Positions 10,359-22,300 of a stretch of 64,000 nt of DNA are shown one piece after another. The DNA is taken from the NCBI GenBank assembly GCA_034231615.1, contig CM067319.1, positions 9,364,391 through 9,428,390 of the forward strand, read 5' to 3'. The notes under the pieces were generated by a model that saw only the letters and a list, made by a program, of their open reading frames with translations, made no database searches and was not told where the DNA came from. Each line of letters begins with the position of its first letter. The stretch's first letter is position 1. A program made the position numbers and the translations under genes. The stretch is from Meghimatium bilineatum (taxonomy: Eukaryota; Mollusca; Gastropoda; Stylommatophora; Philomycidae).

Positions 10359-10361
<3 letters not shown>
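10195..10361. mobile_element. 167-bp hAT-like MITE
   Basis: Starts CAGGGCCGGTCTTAGG and ends with the inverse of CAGGGCCGGCCCTAACA, giving terminal inverted repeats of about 15 bp. CAGGG-type termini are typical of hAT elements. TATATATA flanks both ends and is compatible with an 8-bp target duplication, although the surrounding TA tract makes that ambiguous. No coding capacity. Confidence 0.85.
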
Positions 10362-10418
<57 letters not shown>

Positions 10419-10433
10419 ATATATATATACTTT
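10362..10433. repeat. (TA)n microsatellite
   Basis: Long TA tract with one AAGG interruption, on the right side of the MITE. Confidence 0.95.
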
Positions 10434-10739
10434 CCACATAGATAACCATAACATTGTGTTAGAAATCTGATGTGCAGTTCGGAAAAAATACATTGTCTAC
10501 TGCCTTTCCCCATGTGAAGGATGATTGGTCGTATCCTCATGTGCCAGTAAGAGTAGGTGTTGGAGCCAGATTTTGTTGTTCCAAGGCCAGAACTATCATC
10601 TAGTTGCTTTGGAATCCATGTTTATTCAATGCTGTATTGGTGTTTTCTATCAACTGTGTCTTAGTCTACCTTTGACTGTATATCCAGATGTTCTTTCTTA
10701 TGTGCTCTTATTGGTATTTGAATTTAGACATAAAGTTTA

Positions 10740-10975
10740 TAAAGCCAGAGACAAGTCCATGTAATAGATAGATCACAGAAATTAAAGAAGGCACAGTAAC
10801 AAGCTTACAAACAGCGCACAAGAAGACCATCTACTGAGAACTCTTCCATCCACCCCAGACGCCGCAAGGCAAACAAGAGCCACAGCGTGTAGATAGATAG
10901 ATAGGTATCTTGTTTGGTTTATTCTCATAAGTTGGTTAAATCATTATACTTGTTGTCTTTTGATATACTCAATAC
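10740..10975 (+). mobile_element. LINE fragment, family C (RTE-like 3' end)
   Basis: GATCACAGAAATTAAAGAAG, then ACAAGCTTACAAACAGCGCA, then AGACGCCGCAAGGCAAACAA match the 3' ends at 48640-49090 and 55620-55795. An inverted scrap of the same family (TTGTTGTCTTTTGATATACT) follows at 10920-10975. Confidence 0.7.
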
Positions 10976-11714
10976 AAGGTGTTATGCCTACTCTTCAAAT
11001 ATCTTTCTTCCGAAACGGTGAAATAACAAAATACAAGTTGTAAACCTGGACGCAATGCGTTCTACGCATCCGAGTGAAGCATAATTCATAATAACAGACA
11101 CACACAGAGAAATAATTATTGGGAGAATTTAGAAGTGACAGAAAGAAGAAACACAATTTAAACATAAAATACTATAAGTCACGCAATGATAGCGATGTGC
11201 TTTGAAAACATTTGGAAGGAAATAATGACGACAGTTGGCTAAGACAAGATCTGGCTATACGGAATAAACATCAAGACGAGAAAATATAGCAATCATTTAA
11301 AGGTACAACCAAGCATAATACGGTAAAGATTTGCTGATTAATTTAGCAAACTTCTCATGGAGAACGGCGTTAAACGTGAAGTAATCGTGTTAACAGCAAC
11401 TTCCAAGTATTCGATTAATTTAGTAAAATTCGGATCGATAAATAGCTTCAATATCGAAGTAGTAGTGGTATGGATAATTCAATAACACAAATACCATTTA
11501 TAATTATTGTTATTAGGACATGCACAATATTCTAGTAATATTATAAATGTATAATTAGGACATGAACAAGATACAAATCAGACTCTAAACTCTAAATGTG
11601 TAATAAACTCTAAATGTGTAATAACTAAAACATATCGTGTATAATATATTTGCTTTTCTATAATTCTTTAATTTTAGGCATCAAAAATATTTACACAAAA
11701 CAAAGAGTACCGCC
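10976..11714. other. Unassigned AT-rich stretch
   Basis: No coding or repeat family recognised. Confidence 0.45.
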
Positions 11715-12150
11715 AACATATAATACTGAGAGTGTACGCACTGTTCACATGTAACACTGAGAGTGTACTGTTCACATGTAACACTAAGAGTGTACTGTTC
11801 ACATGTAACACTGAGAGTGTACTGTTCACATGTAACACTGAGAGTGTACTGTTCACATGTAACACTGAGAGTGCACTGTTCACATGTAACACTGAAAGTG
11901 TACGCACTGCTCACATGTAAAACTGGGAGTGTACTGTTCACATGTAACACTGAGAGTGTACGCACTGCTTACATGTAACACTGAGAGCGTACGCACCGCC
12001 TACATGTAATACTGAGAGCGTACGCACCGCGTACATGTAATACTGAGAGTGTACGCACTGCTCACATGTAATACTGAGAGTGTACGCACTGCTCACATGT
12101 AATACTGAGAGTGCACGCACGGTCTACATGTAATAATGGCACGCACCATA
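11715..12150. repeat. 27/31-bp minisatellite, about 15 copies
   Basis: Left half has a 27-bp unit (CACATGTAACACTGAGAGTG then TACTGTT). Right half has a 31-bp version with an extra ACGC (TGTACGCACTGCTCACATGT). The array changes unit length part-way, consistent with a 4-bp insertion that later spread. Confidence 0.95.
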
Positions 12151-12284
12151 ACATATAACATTAAAGAAAAAGTGAAAGTAAAAGATTAAAGTTAAAATTG
12201 GTCATATAACTATATTTTTTTGCACCTACACAGCCCCCCCCCCCCATATATTTTCTACAAAATCATAGATTCTGAAACTTTATT

Positions 12285-12447
12285 TACGGATGTGTCGGCT
12301 CATTGGCGTAAATAAAACGGTGAGTTAAAGCATTTCCATTCTCTGGACTATATCCTGCTGGAAATTTTTTTTCATCATGTCCTGATACAAGAGAGATCCA
12401 GCGGGAGTTTGAGAATGAACACTGAAGAAGAAGAAGAAGAAGAAACA
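12285..12447 (+). mobile_element. SINE family B, (GAA)n tail
   Basis: ACGGATGTGTCGGCTCATTG to GGGAGTTTGAGAATGAACAC followed by (GAA)6. Its longer tail suggests a later insertion than the other copies. Confidence 0.85.
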
Positions 12448-13076
12448 ATATTTGTTCATATTTATACAACACAGTTTGAATTGCAAAGGAAAATCATGAT
12501 TGTTAGTGCTAGTCGGCTCTTCTTAACTCGCATTTCAGGAGCAGCACCACAAGAAGTCATCACTAGAACACCATCGAGTTTGCCAACATAGGGTTGAGAA
12601 CGTCTTCCTTAGCATAAAAACAATATTTAGTCGACGCCTCTCCTCCCCCACCCCCAACCCCCGTCCCCCTTCTCAATAAAATTGAGAAATTCGATTAATT
12701 ATTTTTCCAGTAAATCACATTTCATGGGACTAACAAGTTCAGAAGATGGAGCTGATTGCTGTATATACATACACGGATCGAGATGAATAACTGTTAACAC
12801 ATACAAGTATATTGATAAATAATTGTGAACAAATACAATGATAAGGGTAAATAATTGTGAACAAATACAACGATAAAGCTGAATTTGTACAATCTTTTAA
12901 AGCAAACATGTTTTTGAGGTAACGTAAATTTTACCCATTATGGTGAACTACGTTTCTTTCAACCGCAAACGTTAATCCAGTATGGTTATATCAGATCCAA
13001 TAATAATAGCAGGCTTCTTTGTGAGTCTGTGAGCATGGAACCTTGATTACAAATGAATATATACGTCCATATGTGC

Positions 13077-13080
<4 letters not shown>
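12448..13080. other. Unassigned AT-rich stretch
   Basis: Contains a short imperfect duplication around ACAAATACAAYGATAA (12780-12880). Nothing else recognised. Confidence 0.4.
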
Positions 13081-13112
<32 letters not shown>

Positions 13113-13114
13113 GT

Positions 13115-13350
13115 ATTGTTGTTGTTCGTCCATCACATGATGATGATGATGACCATTTGTTACATCCACTTTTGAAAATTCAATTTGAGTTATGTCCTTG
13201 ATTATGAGTTCGTAGATGGCTAATGAGCCCTATTCGAGCTGTAAATGTCCTTGGACAGTTTGGACATGGAATAACGACAGTAGACGGATCTTGGTCTATC
13301 CGTGACTTTCTCGTTGCTCTCCGCTGTTGAGCTGCTGCATTTCTTCTCTT
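13115..13350 (-). mobile_element. LINE 3' end, family D with (ATC)n tail
   Basis: - strand peptide C-P-N-C-P-R-T-F-T-A-R-I-G-L-I-S-H-L-R-T (a C2H2-like LINE terminus), then a 3' UTR ending in ATCATCATCATCATGTGATG. Nearly the same UTR and tail are at 34545-34630 (+). Confidence 0.85.
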
Positions 13351-13519
13351 CTCACAAGAAGAGTGAACATCACAATATTACTTTAATACTATGATACTAA
13401 TAGTAATAGTAATATCACAGTATTACTTTACATATATATATATATATATATGTAAAGATGTATGCTTTCTTGAAAGATTATGTTGTTTAAATATATATAT
13501 ATATATATTTATTTTTAAA

Positions 13520-13875
13520 TATTTATTGTCCGTATGCCAGACAAGCGCCTTCCACAGAGATTAATCTGTGAGGAGCTGTGCGATAGCAAATGTTTAAGCG
13601 GAGGGCAGAAAAACCGCTTCAAGGATCACCTAAATAAACTATCTCCAGTACTGCTGCATTGTTCCTAGCTCATGGAAGACTACATCACTTGATCGCTCAG
13701 CTTGGCACACCCAGATTACTGCTGGAAATTTACAAGCCACGGAAGCGGAAGGACAAATCTGAAAACTCTCCTACTCCGAGCCATCTACACTTCTGCATGC
13801 ACTACAATAGAACTTTCCTGGCACGAATCGGGCTTATCGGGCTTCTACGAACTCACAAAGTAAATTAGTCAATCA
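13520..13875 (+). mobile_element. LINE fragment, family D (3' part)
   Basis: V-R-M-P-D-K-R-L-P-Q-R-L, then G-G-Q-K-N-R-F-K-D-H-L, then the finger-like C-M-H-Y-N-R-T-F-L-A-R-I-G-L-I: the canonical succession in this LINE group. Three frames are needed, so it is dead. The next element, LINE A, starts about 25 bp later. Confidence 0.85.
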
Positions 13876-13898
13876 CAAATCTTTTATTGCTTTCATAC

Positions 13899-14612
13899 AA
13901 GCCTAGAGATACAATCAGAACACCAACAGGAAAATTCTGCAATAATTATGATGCAGAAATCCAGACTATTAGTGTGGCAGCTAAAAAACTGCTGAACTCC
14001 AACTCTGACCTACAGCCTATGGTATTCCTGACAGTTGCAAGGTCAGTCCTTCAAGCTCTCCAGTCTGGAAAACTAACAGACTTGAAAAAACTACTTAGCG
14101 AATTGTCTTACCAGTATAGGGTAACCATGCAGTGGATAACCTCTCACTGTGTAATACAAGGAAATGAAAAAGCAGACCAACTGGCTAAGGAAGGTGCTGC
14201 CGAAGACCAACCAGATATACCAATCACCTACCATCAGAAAAAAACAGATGATAAAGTCAATAAGAAAGCCACAAACACCAACACCAGATGATTATCACAT
14301 TATGAACAGATCAGAACAAGTTATAATTCTACGTCTCAAAACAGGACACAACCTACTCTGCAGTCACATGTATGCAAAGTTCAAGATTGGCAACACGGCC
14401 ATGTGTACAGGCAGCACAGAGTGTCAAACATATACTTCAAGAGTGTTCTGAGCATGAAACGCTAAGGCAGACATATTGGCCAGAAGAAACAACACTGGAA
14501 TCAAAGCTCTGTGGGACACTGTATGAACTACAAAAGACAGTGAGTTTTATTAAGGAGACAGAATTACAGATATAGACATGTTTCAAGTGAACGAAAGAAG
14601 AAGAAGAAGAAG
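13899..14612 (+). mobile_element. LINE fragment, family A (RNase H and C-terminus, (GAA)n tail)
   Basis: RNase H remnant with N-Y-D-A-E-I and N-E-K-A-D-Q-L-A, then the C-terminal R-S-E-Q-V-I-I-L-R-L-K-T-G-H and H-I-L-Q-E-C, then GTTTCAAGTGAACGAAAGAA and (GAA)n. Compared with 24740-25800 it has the catalytic third Asp changed (L-T-V-A-R-S instead of L-T-D-A-R-S), H-C-V-I in place of H-C-G-I, and a small deletion in the Cys motif. Confidence 0.93.
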
Positions 14613-14659
14613 ATTGTTTTTCATACCATGCCCATCTTCACTTGCGACGGAGCAACCAA

Positions 14660-15095
<436 letters not shown>

Positions 15096-15164
15096 CTTTA
15101 ACAGACTGTCTAATATATGGAGGTCAGTCAATCAGCACACGCACGAAAATACGCTTATTTAATT

Positions 15165-15625
15165 CCTGCGTTATTCCGGTGCTATCATATGGATGTGAGA
15201 GCTGGAAAAGCTCTTTATCTTCAGAAAAGAAATTACTGAGTTTCGAGAACAAATGTCTTCGTAAGTTAATTAACACCCATTGGAGTGAATTCAAATCGAA
15301 TCAGAGAAGAGACACATCAAAGTTTCAGCACAAATTTATCAGACGTTATCAGAAAACGCCGTTGGTCCTACATTGGGCAAAGCCTACGCGCAGACATCAA
15401 CAGAATACACCACCAATCTCGTGCATGGATACCTACAGGCAAAAGAGCCAGGGGTAGACCAAAATAAACACTCAGTACAACAATACTTAGAGAAAGTAAA
15501 ACAACCAATATTCATACTGTTCAAGAACTGCACAGAATAGCTTTGAACAGACAGAATTGGAGATATGTGACCTCTGCCCTATGAGCTAACTTCAGCGCAA
15601 AAGGAAAATGAATGAATGAATGAGT
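15165..15625 (+). mobile_element. LINE fragment, family F
   Basis: Y-G-C-E-S-W, S-F-E-N-K-C-L-R-K-L-I-N, R-A-R-G-R-P-K and a terminal W-R-Y-V-T-S-A-L: a post-RT LINE region. Ends in (GAAT)n. Related to 21885-22300 and 46655-47135. Two overlapping frames show a frameshift near 15300. Confidence 0.88.
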
Positions 15626-16527
15626 ATATATATATAATATAATACCTATCACCTAAGCAAGAGAAATTGCATGACTGTTTTGCAAAGAATAATAGGAAAA
15701 AAGAACAAAGTCGAGGTTGTGAGCAACTGATCTTTATCAGGCACAGGGCAGACAGAAAATTGTCACACATGAAAATAATTGGTAAAGGGAATACACAGAA
15801 CACGAATCACATCACGCGACTTGTAACTTTACTTGAGTGAGGCTATGGGGAGGGCTGTGGAAGAGATGAACTAGTGGGAAATGGATTGCGGGATGGTGTG
15901 CTCCAGATTTGGAATAGACTTGAATTTTTTCAACTTCCATTGCTAACATCAAGTAATGTGATTTATATTACCATAGTGTGGGAAACTCTCAGTAAAAAGA
16001 CATTTAGTCGAAACGTTGGCTTTTCCCTTTCCTTGTCATTATTAAACCATAATTCGTCAATATGAAATCTTCAACCAATCAGCTTACTTCAGTCTACCCA
16101 GCAATCGATTATAGAAGTGAATCGAACTAATTGCCTTTTCCATTGGTTCTCCCTTCATCTTTACCAGTGTTGCCATTTTGGCAGACTACCATTTCACAAA
16201 TTATACCTTTTTGGAATGATGCTAGCCAAAACATTTATGTTTGGTATTTTTCAAATTAATTTTTACTCAAAATTTTCTCTTCATAATTTGTTCTCTTAAA
16301 AGTGCATCAATTTTCTTATTTTCTTCACTGAATTGCTGAAAATGTTAAAACGTCTAGTCACACAAACATGTGATGTTGTTGTTTATATAACTCTTTCTTC
16401 CGAAACTGCTGTCAAAACTATTAAATAAAATAATATAACTTAATCCATAGTATGAATTTATTATTAGAACTATTGATTGCATTTCGCTAATTCAAATTCG
16501 TTTTGTGATGATTTCATTACTTGTAGT
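15626..16527. other. Mostly unassigned; one Penelope-like end motif
   Basis: 15985-16030 (+) contains AAAAGACATTTAGTCGAAAC, a decayed version of the hammerhead-like end motif. A related - strand scrap (GATCTTTATCAGGCACAGG) lies near 15730. The rest is AT-rich with no family. Confidence 0.4.
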
Positions 16528-17560
16528 AATTAGACTTACGTAAAACACAGGTTTATATTTCGTTTCAATGGGACACGATAGACTATATCTAAAACTAGTG
16601 GGTAATGATGGGCAATGATGAGCACACAAGAAATCATAAAAATTACAATACACAAATCACATTCAATGTTTCAACCAAAAAGTCTTTATCAAGACACAAA
16701 CAAAACATTAAAAGACGACGAATAGAAAAATTATCACAACGTCCAACGGAAATATGGAAATGATATGCCGGAAGGTCAGAAAGTACATAACAACGTAAAT
16801 ATATGTGGAAACGAAACGAACAAAAAGATGAGTAAATGACGGAACAAAAAGAATAAATACAAAAACCATACCAACCCAGTACTAGACATAAGAGTGGTCG
16901 GAATTGAGTCCAGAAGGCTTGAGTGTACCCAATTCGAAAATGAGACGATTTTCTAGAGCATACCTAGATCTATCATCGGGGGTGCAAGATCTGATGGCAG
17001 TGACCTGAATATCCAACGCACCATGATGATATTCAGGATATTCGTTGGATATTCAGGTCACCGCCATCAGATCTTGCACCCCCGATGATAGATCTAGGTA
17101 TGCTCTAGAAAATCGTCTCATTTTCAAATTGGGTACACTCAAGCCTTCTGGACTCAATTCCGACCACTCTTATGTCTAGTACTGGGTTGGTATGGTTTTT
17201 GTCTTTATTCTTTTTGTTCCGTCATTTACTCATCTTTTTGTTCGTTTCGTTTCCACATATATTTACGTTGTTATGTACTTTCTGACCTTCCGGCATATCA
17301 TTTCCATATTTCCGTTGGACGTTGTGATAATTTTTCTATTCGTCGTCTTTTAATGTTTTGTTTGTGTCTTGATAAAGACCTTTTGGTTGAAACATTGAAT
17401 GTGATTTGTGTATTGTAATTTTTATGATTTCTTGTGTGCTCATCATTGCCCATCATTACCCACAAGTTTTAGATATAGTCTATCGTGTCCCATTGAGACG
17501 AAATATAAACATGTGTTTTACGTAAGTCTAATTGTTGTTACGTTTCACGCAGTTACCTTG
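16528..17560. mobile_element. Penelope-like element ends in a 491-bp-arm inverted repeat
   Basis: Arms 16528-17018 and 17043-17533 are reverse complements with about eight mismatches by eye, around a 24-bp centre. In each arm the centre-proximal part encodes the C-terminal tail of a GIY-YIG-bearing Penelope-like protein (R-L-I-F-K-L-G-T-L-K-P-S-G-L-N then S-Y-V and stop). A 3' UTR with the motif GATAAAGACCTTTTGGTTGA follows outward. The right copy continues about 25 bp past the left one. Both copies are 5'-truncated retroelement fossils lying 5' to 5'; the arms look young. Confidence 0.85.
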
Positions 17561-18429
17561 TATTACTAGTAGTACACAATTTAGGAGTTCGGTAATTTTC
17601 TGGCCATTTTTTACTCAACATTTGTCCATAAACAAACTCAAAAATATGGCATAACTATTATTTAGAGTTTAGAGAATGGACGTCAGTATTGCTATCTGTT
17701 GGACAAATTTGCAATCTACGTATTTCGCGCAAATTGTCAAACAACACTCAGCGTATACTTATGTTATGCTAAGATTCCTTCAATCTGACGAATTCTAGAA
17801 AAAAAATGTTCCATTTATTGACACTGATCATAACGTTTATAAAAGGCCAAACGACCAGACTATATCATTTCAGCAATAAATTTTGACATTTGTTTGACGT
17901 AGGTTGAAACTTCTACGAACTAGCCTTCTTGTTTTAAATATAAATATATTTGAACATGTCACATATTTATATGAGTCCAAACACCCAACCCATTAGATCA
18001 CATTTAAATAAAAGCTAATACGGCCTGATATAACCAAAATAGACTTCTGTCTTAGGTTGAAAGTGGCGTGCCTCAGCTAAGAGGCTTTAATCTCCCATCT
18101 AACAAATAAACAACAAAATTTATATGAGTCGACATTACTCAGTATTTTTGCGCTGGCTTCTTAGTTCAGGAGTCCATTTTCGATTTGCAGTTAAACTAGA
18201 AGTGTTGCAAGAATAAACGCTTCCATGTCAAACCAATGCCAAGAATAGGAACACGATCTTCTTGCTACGTAAAGATAGCAAGTGCACATATCTAAGTCTG
18301 TCGTTGGTCAAGGAAAAATAAGGTATCAGACAAAGACACTTTCTCCAGATTACTAGGACCATACAGTTAATCTCACCTAGTAGATGACCTGTAATTGATC
18401 AATATTTCTTTAGCGAATGCATCAAAGCA
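17561..18429. other. Unassigned stretch
   Basis: AT-rich; nothing recognised on either strand. Confidence 0.4.
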
Positions 18430-18517
18430 TCAAAGGTTGGCTGCATCGGACCTCCAACATTCTCTGTTCCTTACTGTGGTAATATACTCTGATAGTGAAT
18501 TGTATATTGTCAATTCT

Positions 18518-18678
18518 GCCGAAGATAGATGTGTCGGGCTATTGGCGCAAATAAAACGGCGACACAGCGCATTTACATTCTCTGGACTACATCCTGCTGG
18601 AAGTCTAGTCGGACCATGGTCCTGCTATAAGACTGATCCAGTGAGAGTTTGAGAATGAACGATGAACAAGAAGAAGAT
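18518..18678 (+). mobile_element. SINE family B, (GAA)n tail
   Basis: GCCGAAGATAGATGTGTCGG to GAGTTTGAGAATGAACGATG then AACAAGAAGAAG. Just upstream (18430-18500) is a - strand scrap resembling the last bases of LINE family G (GGTTGGCTGCATCGGACC). Confidence 0.85.
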
Positions 18679-18902
18679 ATGGTAAATCGTGTGATGTTTC
18701 CCTCCGATTTGTATCTGTCTATCCCACTTGTATCCCATTTATATCACTTGTATCTTGCCACCCCTCAACTTTACCTTCCAGTAAGATCTCCAACACAAGT
18801 ATTACACAAAGTTACCAATGAAAAAATATAATCAGCAACGAAGGTTGGTCGACTGCTGATCCAGCGGTCCATTAGCCAATTCCATTGGACCCAATGTCAT
18901 TG

Positions 18903-19815
18903 TACGATATTCTTCTTCTTCTTCTTCTTCATCGTTCTTCAGTCAGATATCAGGTTACATCACCAATGGCTTCAATGAATTGTGTGATTCGCTTCAGGTC
19001 ATCCATGGAACCCCTCAAGTCTGGAAGCAGTGCCGTCTCATTAGGCCATATTTTCTCCCTCTCTTCTTGGTAGAGTTGACAGGCATGAAGAATGTGTTCT
19101 GCAGTCTCTGGGCTCAGTCCACAGTTGCACAGGTCTGTCTCACCAATCTTCAGCTTTCGGAACATGTGACTTCTCAGTCTGTTGTGACCAGTTCGTAGTC
19201 TGAAAATGATAGTTTGTTCCTTGCGTGACATTTGGTGGTAGGGGTCATTTGGTTCTGCAGTTGGGTGCATTTGCTTCCACTTTTTCTTATATTCTGCTTT
19301 TAACATGGTCTTACTTTCATAGTACGTATTATCATTTTCTATTTGTTCTAGTGATCCCCCTTTCCTTGCCAGTATAAAGTGCAACATTTATCTGGCACTG
19401 GAGGGCGAAGCATTTTTATCTTCTGCGCTGGGCATTCATAAAAGGTGACGGTCGATAATTTCGTAAGAATGAGTGCACAGCCGGCACCCTGAAATCTATT
19501 GTAATTGTATTCTGTTCATGTATGTTAAGTGTACATTATGTGTGCCAACTCAAAAGATGGTACTCTGGTCTGTCCTGTCAAGGGAGTTTATGTTCTCTTT
19601 GAGATTTGAACTGGCCATTTATTTGTAGCTTTATCTCCCAGTGTTTCCCATGGCTAGCGAATTCTCTTTGTTCAGATTTCAACATATTTTTAACTGTCTG
19701 CATTGTCGTTAGTGTGTATGGTTGTTCTTGTCTTGCTCCCTTCATTGCTAGTACGTCTATACTGCTATTCCCAGTTGTATTCGAATGGTCAGGAATCCAC
19801 TGCATAACAATAGTA
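18903..19815 (-). mobile_element. LINE fragment, family A2 (RNase H to C-terminus, (GAA)n tail)
   Basis: Reading leftwards: M-Q-W-I-P-D-H-S-N-T-T-G-N (RNase H end), a linker, then R-K-E-Q-T-I-I-F-R-L-R-T-G-H, then C-N-C-G-L-S-P-E-T-A-E-H-I-L-H-A-C, then I-E-A-I-G-D-V-T and a stop. The tail is AAGAACGATGAAGAAGAAG. The C-terminal 145 codons are open. Subfamily distinct from A, but with the same domain order and a similar 3' end. Confidence 0.9.
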
Positions 19816-19984
19816 ACTACGTGAGATGTGATAAGCGGGTTGGCACCGTGATATATATGAATTAATTCAGTCTTGCAATGCCCAACACATTCTAATTAAC
19901 ATAGATGGATGATATAGATCTGTTTTTTCTGTCAGATTACATTTACACTGAAGTACGGTCTTGCTCATACCATACATACATATA

Positions 19985-20652
19985 ATATCCCACCGATATG
20001 TGTGCACTAACGCCCTCTTATACGTCCACTAATGCCCAAATATTTGTACACTAATGTCCTTTTATACGTATACTAATGCCCTCTTATACGTCCACTAATG
20101 TCCTCTTATACGTCCACGAATGTCCTCGAATACGTCCACTAAGGTCCTTTTATATGTATACTAATGTCCTCTTATACGTCCACTAATGTCCTTTTATACG
20201 TCCACTAATGTCCTCTTATACGTCCACTAATGTCCTTTTATATGTATACTAATGTCCTCTTATACGTCCACTAATGTCCTTTTATACGTCCACTAATGTC
20301 CTCTTATACGTCCACTAATGTCCTTTTATACGTCCACTAATGTCCTCTTATACGTCCACTAATGTCCTTTTATACGTCCACTAATGTCCTCTTATACGTC
20401 CACTAATGTCCTTTTATACGTCCACTAATGTCCTCTTATACGTCCACTAATGTCCTTTTATATGTCCACTAATCTCCTCTTGTATGTCCACTAATCTCCT
20501 CTTGTATGTCCACTAATCTCCTCTTGTATGTCCACTAATCTCCTCTTGTATATATCCACTAATCTCCTCTTATATATATCCACTAATCTCCTCTTGTATG
20601 TCCACTAATGTCAAATTACATATTCCACTAATGTCCTCACGTATATTCACTC
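19985..20652. repeat. 22-bp minisatellite, left block, with 44-bp higher-order dimers
   Basis: Unit CACTAATGTCCTCTTATACG + TC. Between about 20170 and 20460 CCTCTT and CCTTTT units alternate strictly, giving a 44-bp higher-order period. The far end changes to CTAATCTCCTCTTGTATGTC units. Confidence 0.96.
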
Positions 20653-20935
20653 TGTCTATACTCCGTGGCCCTAGTTTGCCTTGCGGCATCAGGGGTGGCA
20701 GAGTTCTCTGGAGATGCCTTCTTCTGTGCTGTTTGTAAGCTTGTTCCTGTGGCTTCTTTGATTTCTGTGATCAATCTTTTACATGGCTTTATAACCGTTA
20801 TGTCTATCCATGTGTCATGACCATTTGTGGCATGTTATCTGTCGGTAGTCTGGAAGCGTGTGAAAACCACTTGATCTGTTGTCTTTTGATGTGTTCCAAT
20901 ACTGGTATGCATGTTGACTCATGTCCTATTATATG
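20653..20935 (-). mobile_element. LINE fragment, family C, inserted in the 22-bp minisatellite
   Basis: Leftward: GTATTGGAACACATCAAAAG, GATCACAGAAATCAAAGAAG, GAACAAGCTTACAAACAGCA, ATGCCGCAAGGCAAACTAGG, matching 48640-49090. It is bounded on both sides by 22-bp satellite units. Confidence 0.88.
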
Positions 20936-21345
20936 TCCTCTACTGTCTTCTTTACATGGCCACTTATGTCTTTTCATACGGACACTATTGTTCTCTTAAA
21001 TTCCCACTAATGTCCTCATATATGTCCACTAATGTCCTCGTATATGACAACTAATGTCCTATTATATATCATATGGCCTCTCATAAATCTACGAATGTCC
21101 TCTTCGAAGTCCACTAATATCCTCTTATACGCCTACTAATGTCCTCCTATTTGTACACGAAGGTCTTCCTATATGTGTCCACTAATATCCTTTTATCTAT
21201 CCACTAATTTACTCTTATACGCCCACTGATGTCCACTTATACGTCCACTGATGTCCACTTATACGTCCACTGATGTCAACTTATACGTCCACTGATGTCC
21301 ACTTATACGTCCACTGATGTCCACTTATATGTTCAATAATCTCCT
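20936..21345. repeat. 22-bp minisatellite, right block
   Basis: Degenerate CACTAATGTCCTCATATATG-type units giving way to a clean run of CACTGATGTCCACTTATACG units at 21220-21330. Confidence 0.92.
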
Positions 21346-21374
21346 GTTGTGTATCCTCTTAAAAAATATTTAAA

Positions 21375-21575
21375 AGGCTTTAGCGATATACTTGAGATTC
21401 CCCATACATGATCGCCCTCTCAACGAAACGGCACGCCGATTGCACCACTTATAACACGTACTCTGTAGCTTTAAGCAATAATGCTCATTTTCTTTGAAAA
21501 ATGCACATGTAAACCAGTCACAACACGGGATCGAACCCACGACCACCTGAACATAAAGTACATAAGTTATAAATA
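21375..21575 (-). mobile_element. tRNA-derived SINE, family S2
   Basis: On the - strand a perfect B-box GGTTCGATCCC follows CAGGTGGTCGT. The body includes GTGGTGCAATCGGCGTGCCG and TTTCGTTGAGAGGGCGATCA. The A-box half is decayed. Confidence 0.75.
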
Positions 21576-21884
21576 TTCCGCGGAGATCTCCAACACGTCT
21601 GTTCTTTAAAACTTCCTGACAAGATTTCTAATGCCCCGCTCATATATCCACTTACATACACCTTAAATGTACCCTGACCCTCCCATCTGTATCATAACCC
21701 TGTCTTGTGTCCCTCTCAACCATTTTTAACTATACAATTTTTGTGTGTGTTCGCTACTTGATGTCTACACCGTCTGACAAATCTCATGGATTTATTCCAC
21801 CGTTATCTGGAGCTCTTAATTTGGTTCAGTGTAGGCTTCTCTTTTGTTTGCAGGATTAGAGTTGAATCTCTTAATTGTTCATAT

Positions 21885-22300
21885 TGGGGACGGTTCTGCT
21901 AAAACTAAACAGCTTCGAAAACAAATGTCTTCGCAAACTGATGAACATAAAATGAAGCGACTTCGTCACAAATAGTGATCTAAGAGACAAAACACACCAA
22001 GAGTATGTTTCAAACATCATAAAAAAACAAAGATGGAAATACCTTGGTCACGTTTTACGACTAGATGTAAACAGAATAAACCAACAAGCCCTTATGTGGT
22101 CACCTGAGGGTAAAAGAAAAAGAGGAAGACCTAAAACAACCCTTAAAACACCATTCTTAAAGAAAGGGAATTAATAGGCTATAAGACCATCCAAGAACTA
22201 AATCTGCAGGCAGCGGACCGCATCATATGGAGAACCACAAACTCTGCCCTATGTGTCGCTTGCGGCACGAAAAGACAAACTAACTCTGCAGTATCTGTCA
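21885..22300 (+). mobile_element. LINE fragment, family F
   Basis: S-F-E-N-K-C-L-R-K-L-M-N-I-K, R-W-K-Y-L-G-H-V-L-R-L-D, G-K-R-K-R-G-R-P-K-T-T-L, and a decayed A-L-C end followed by CGGCACGAAAAGACAAAC. Broken by frame changes. Confidence 0.85.
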
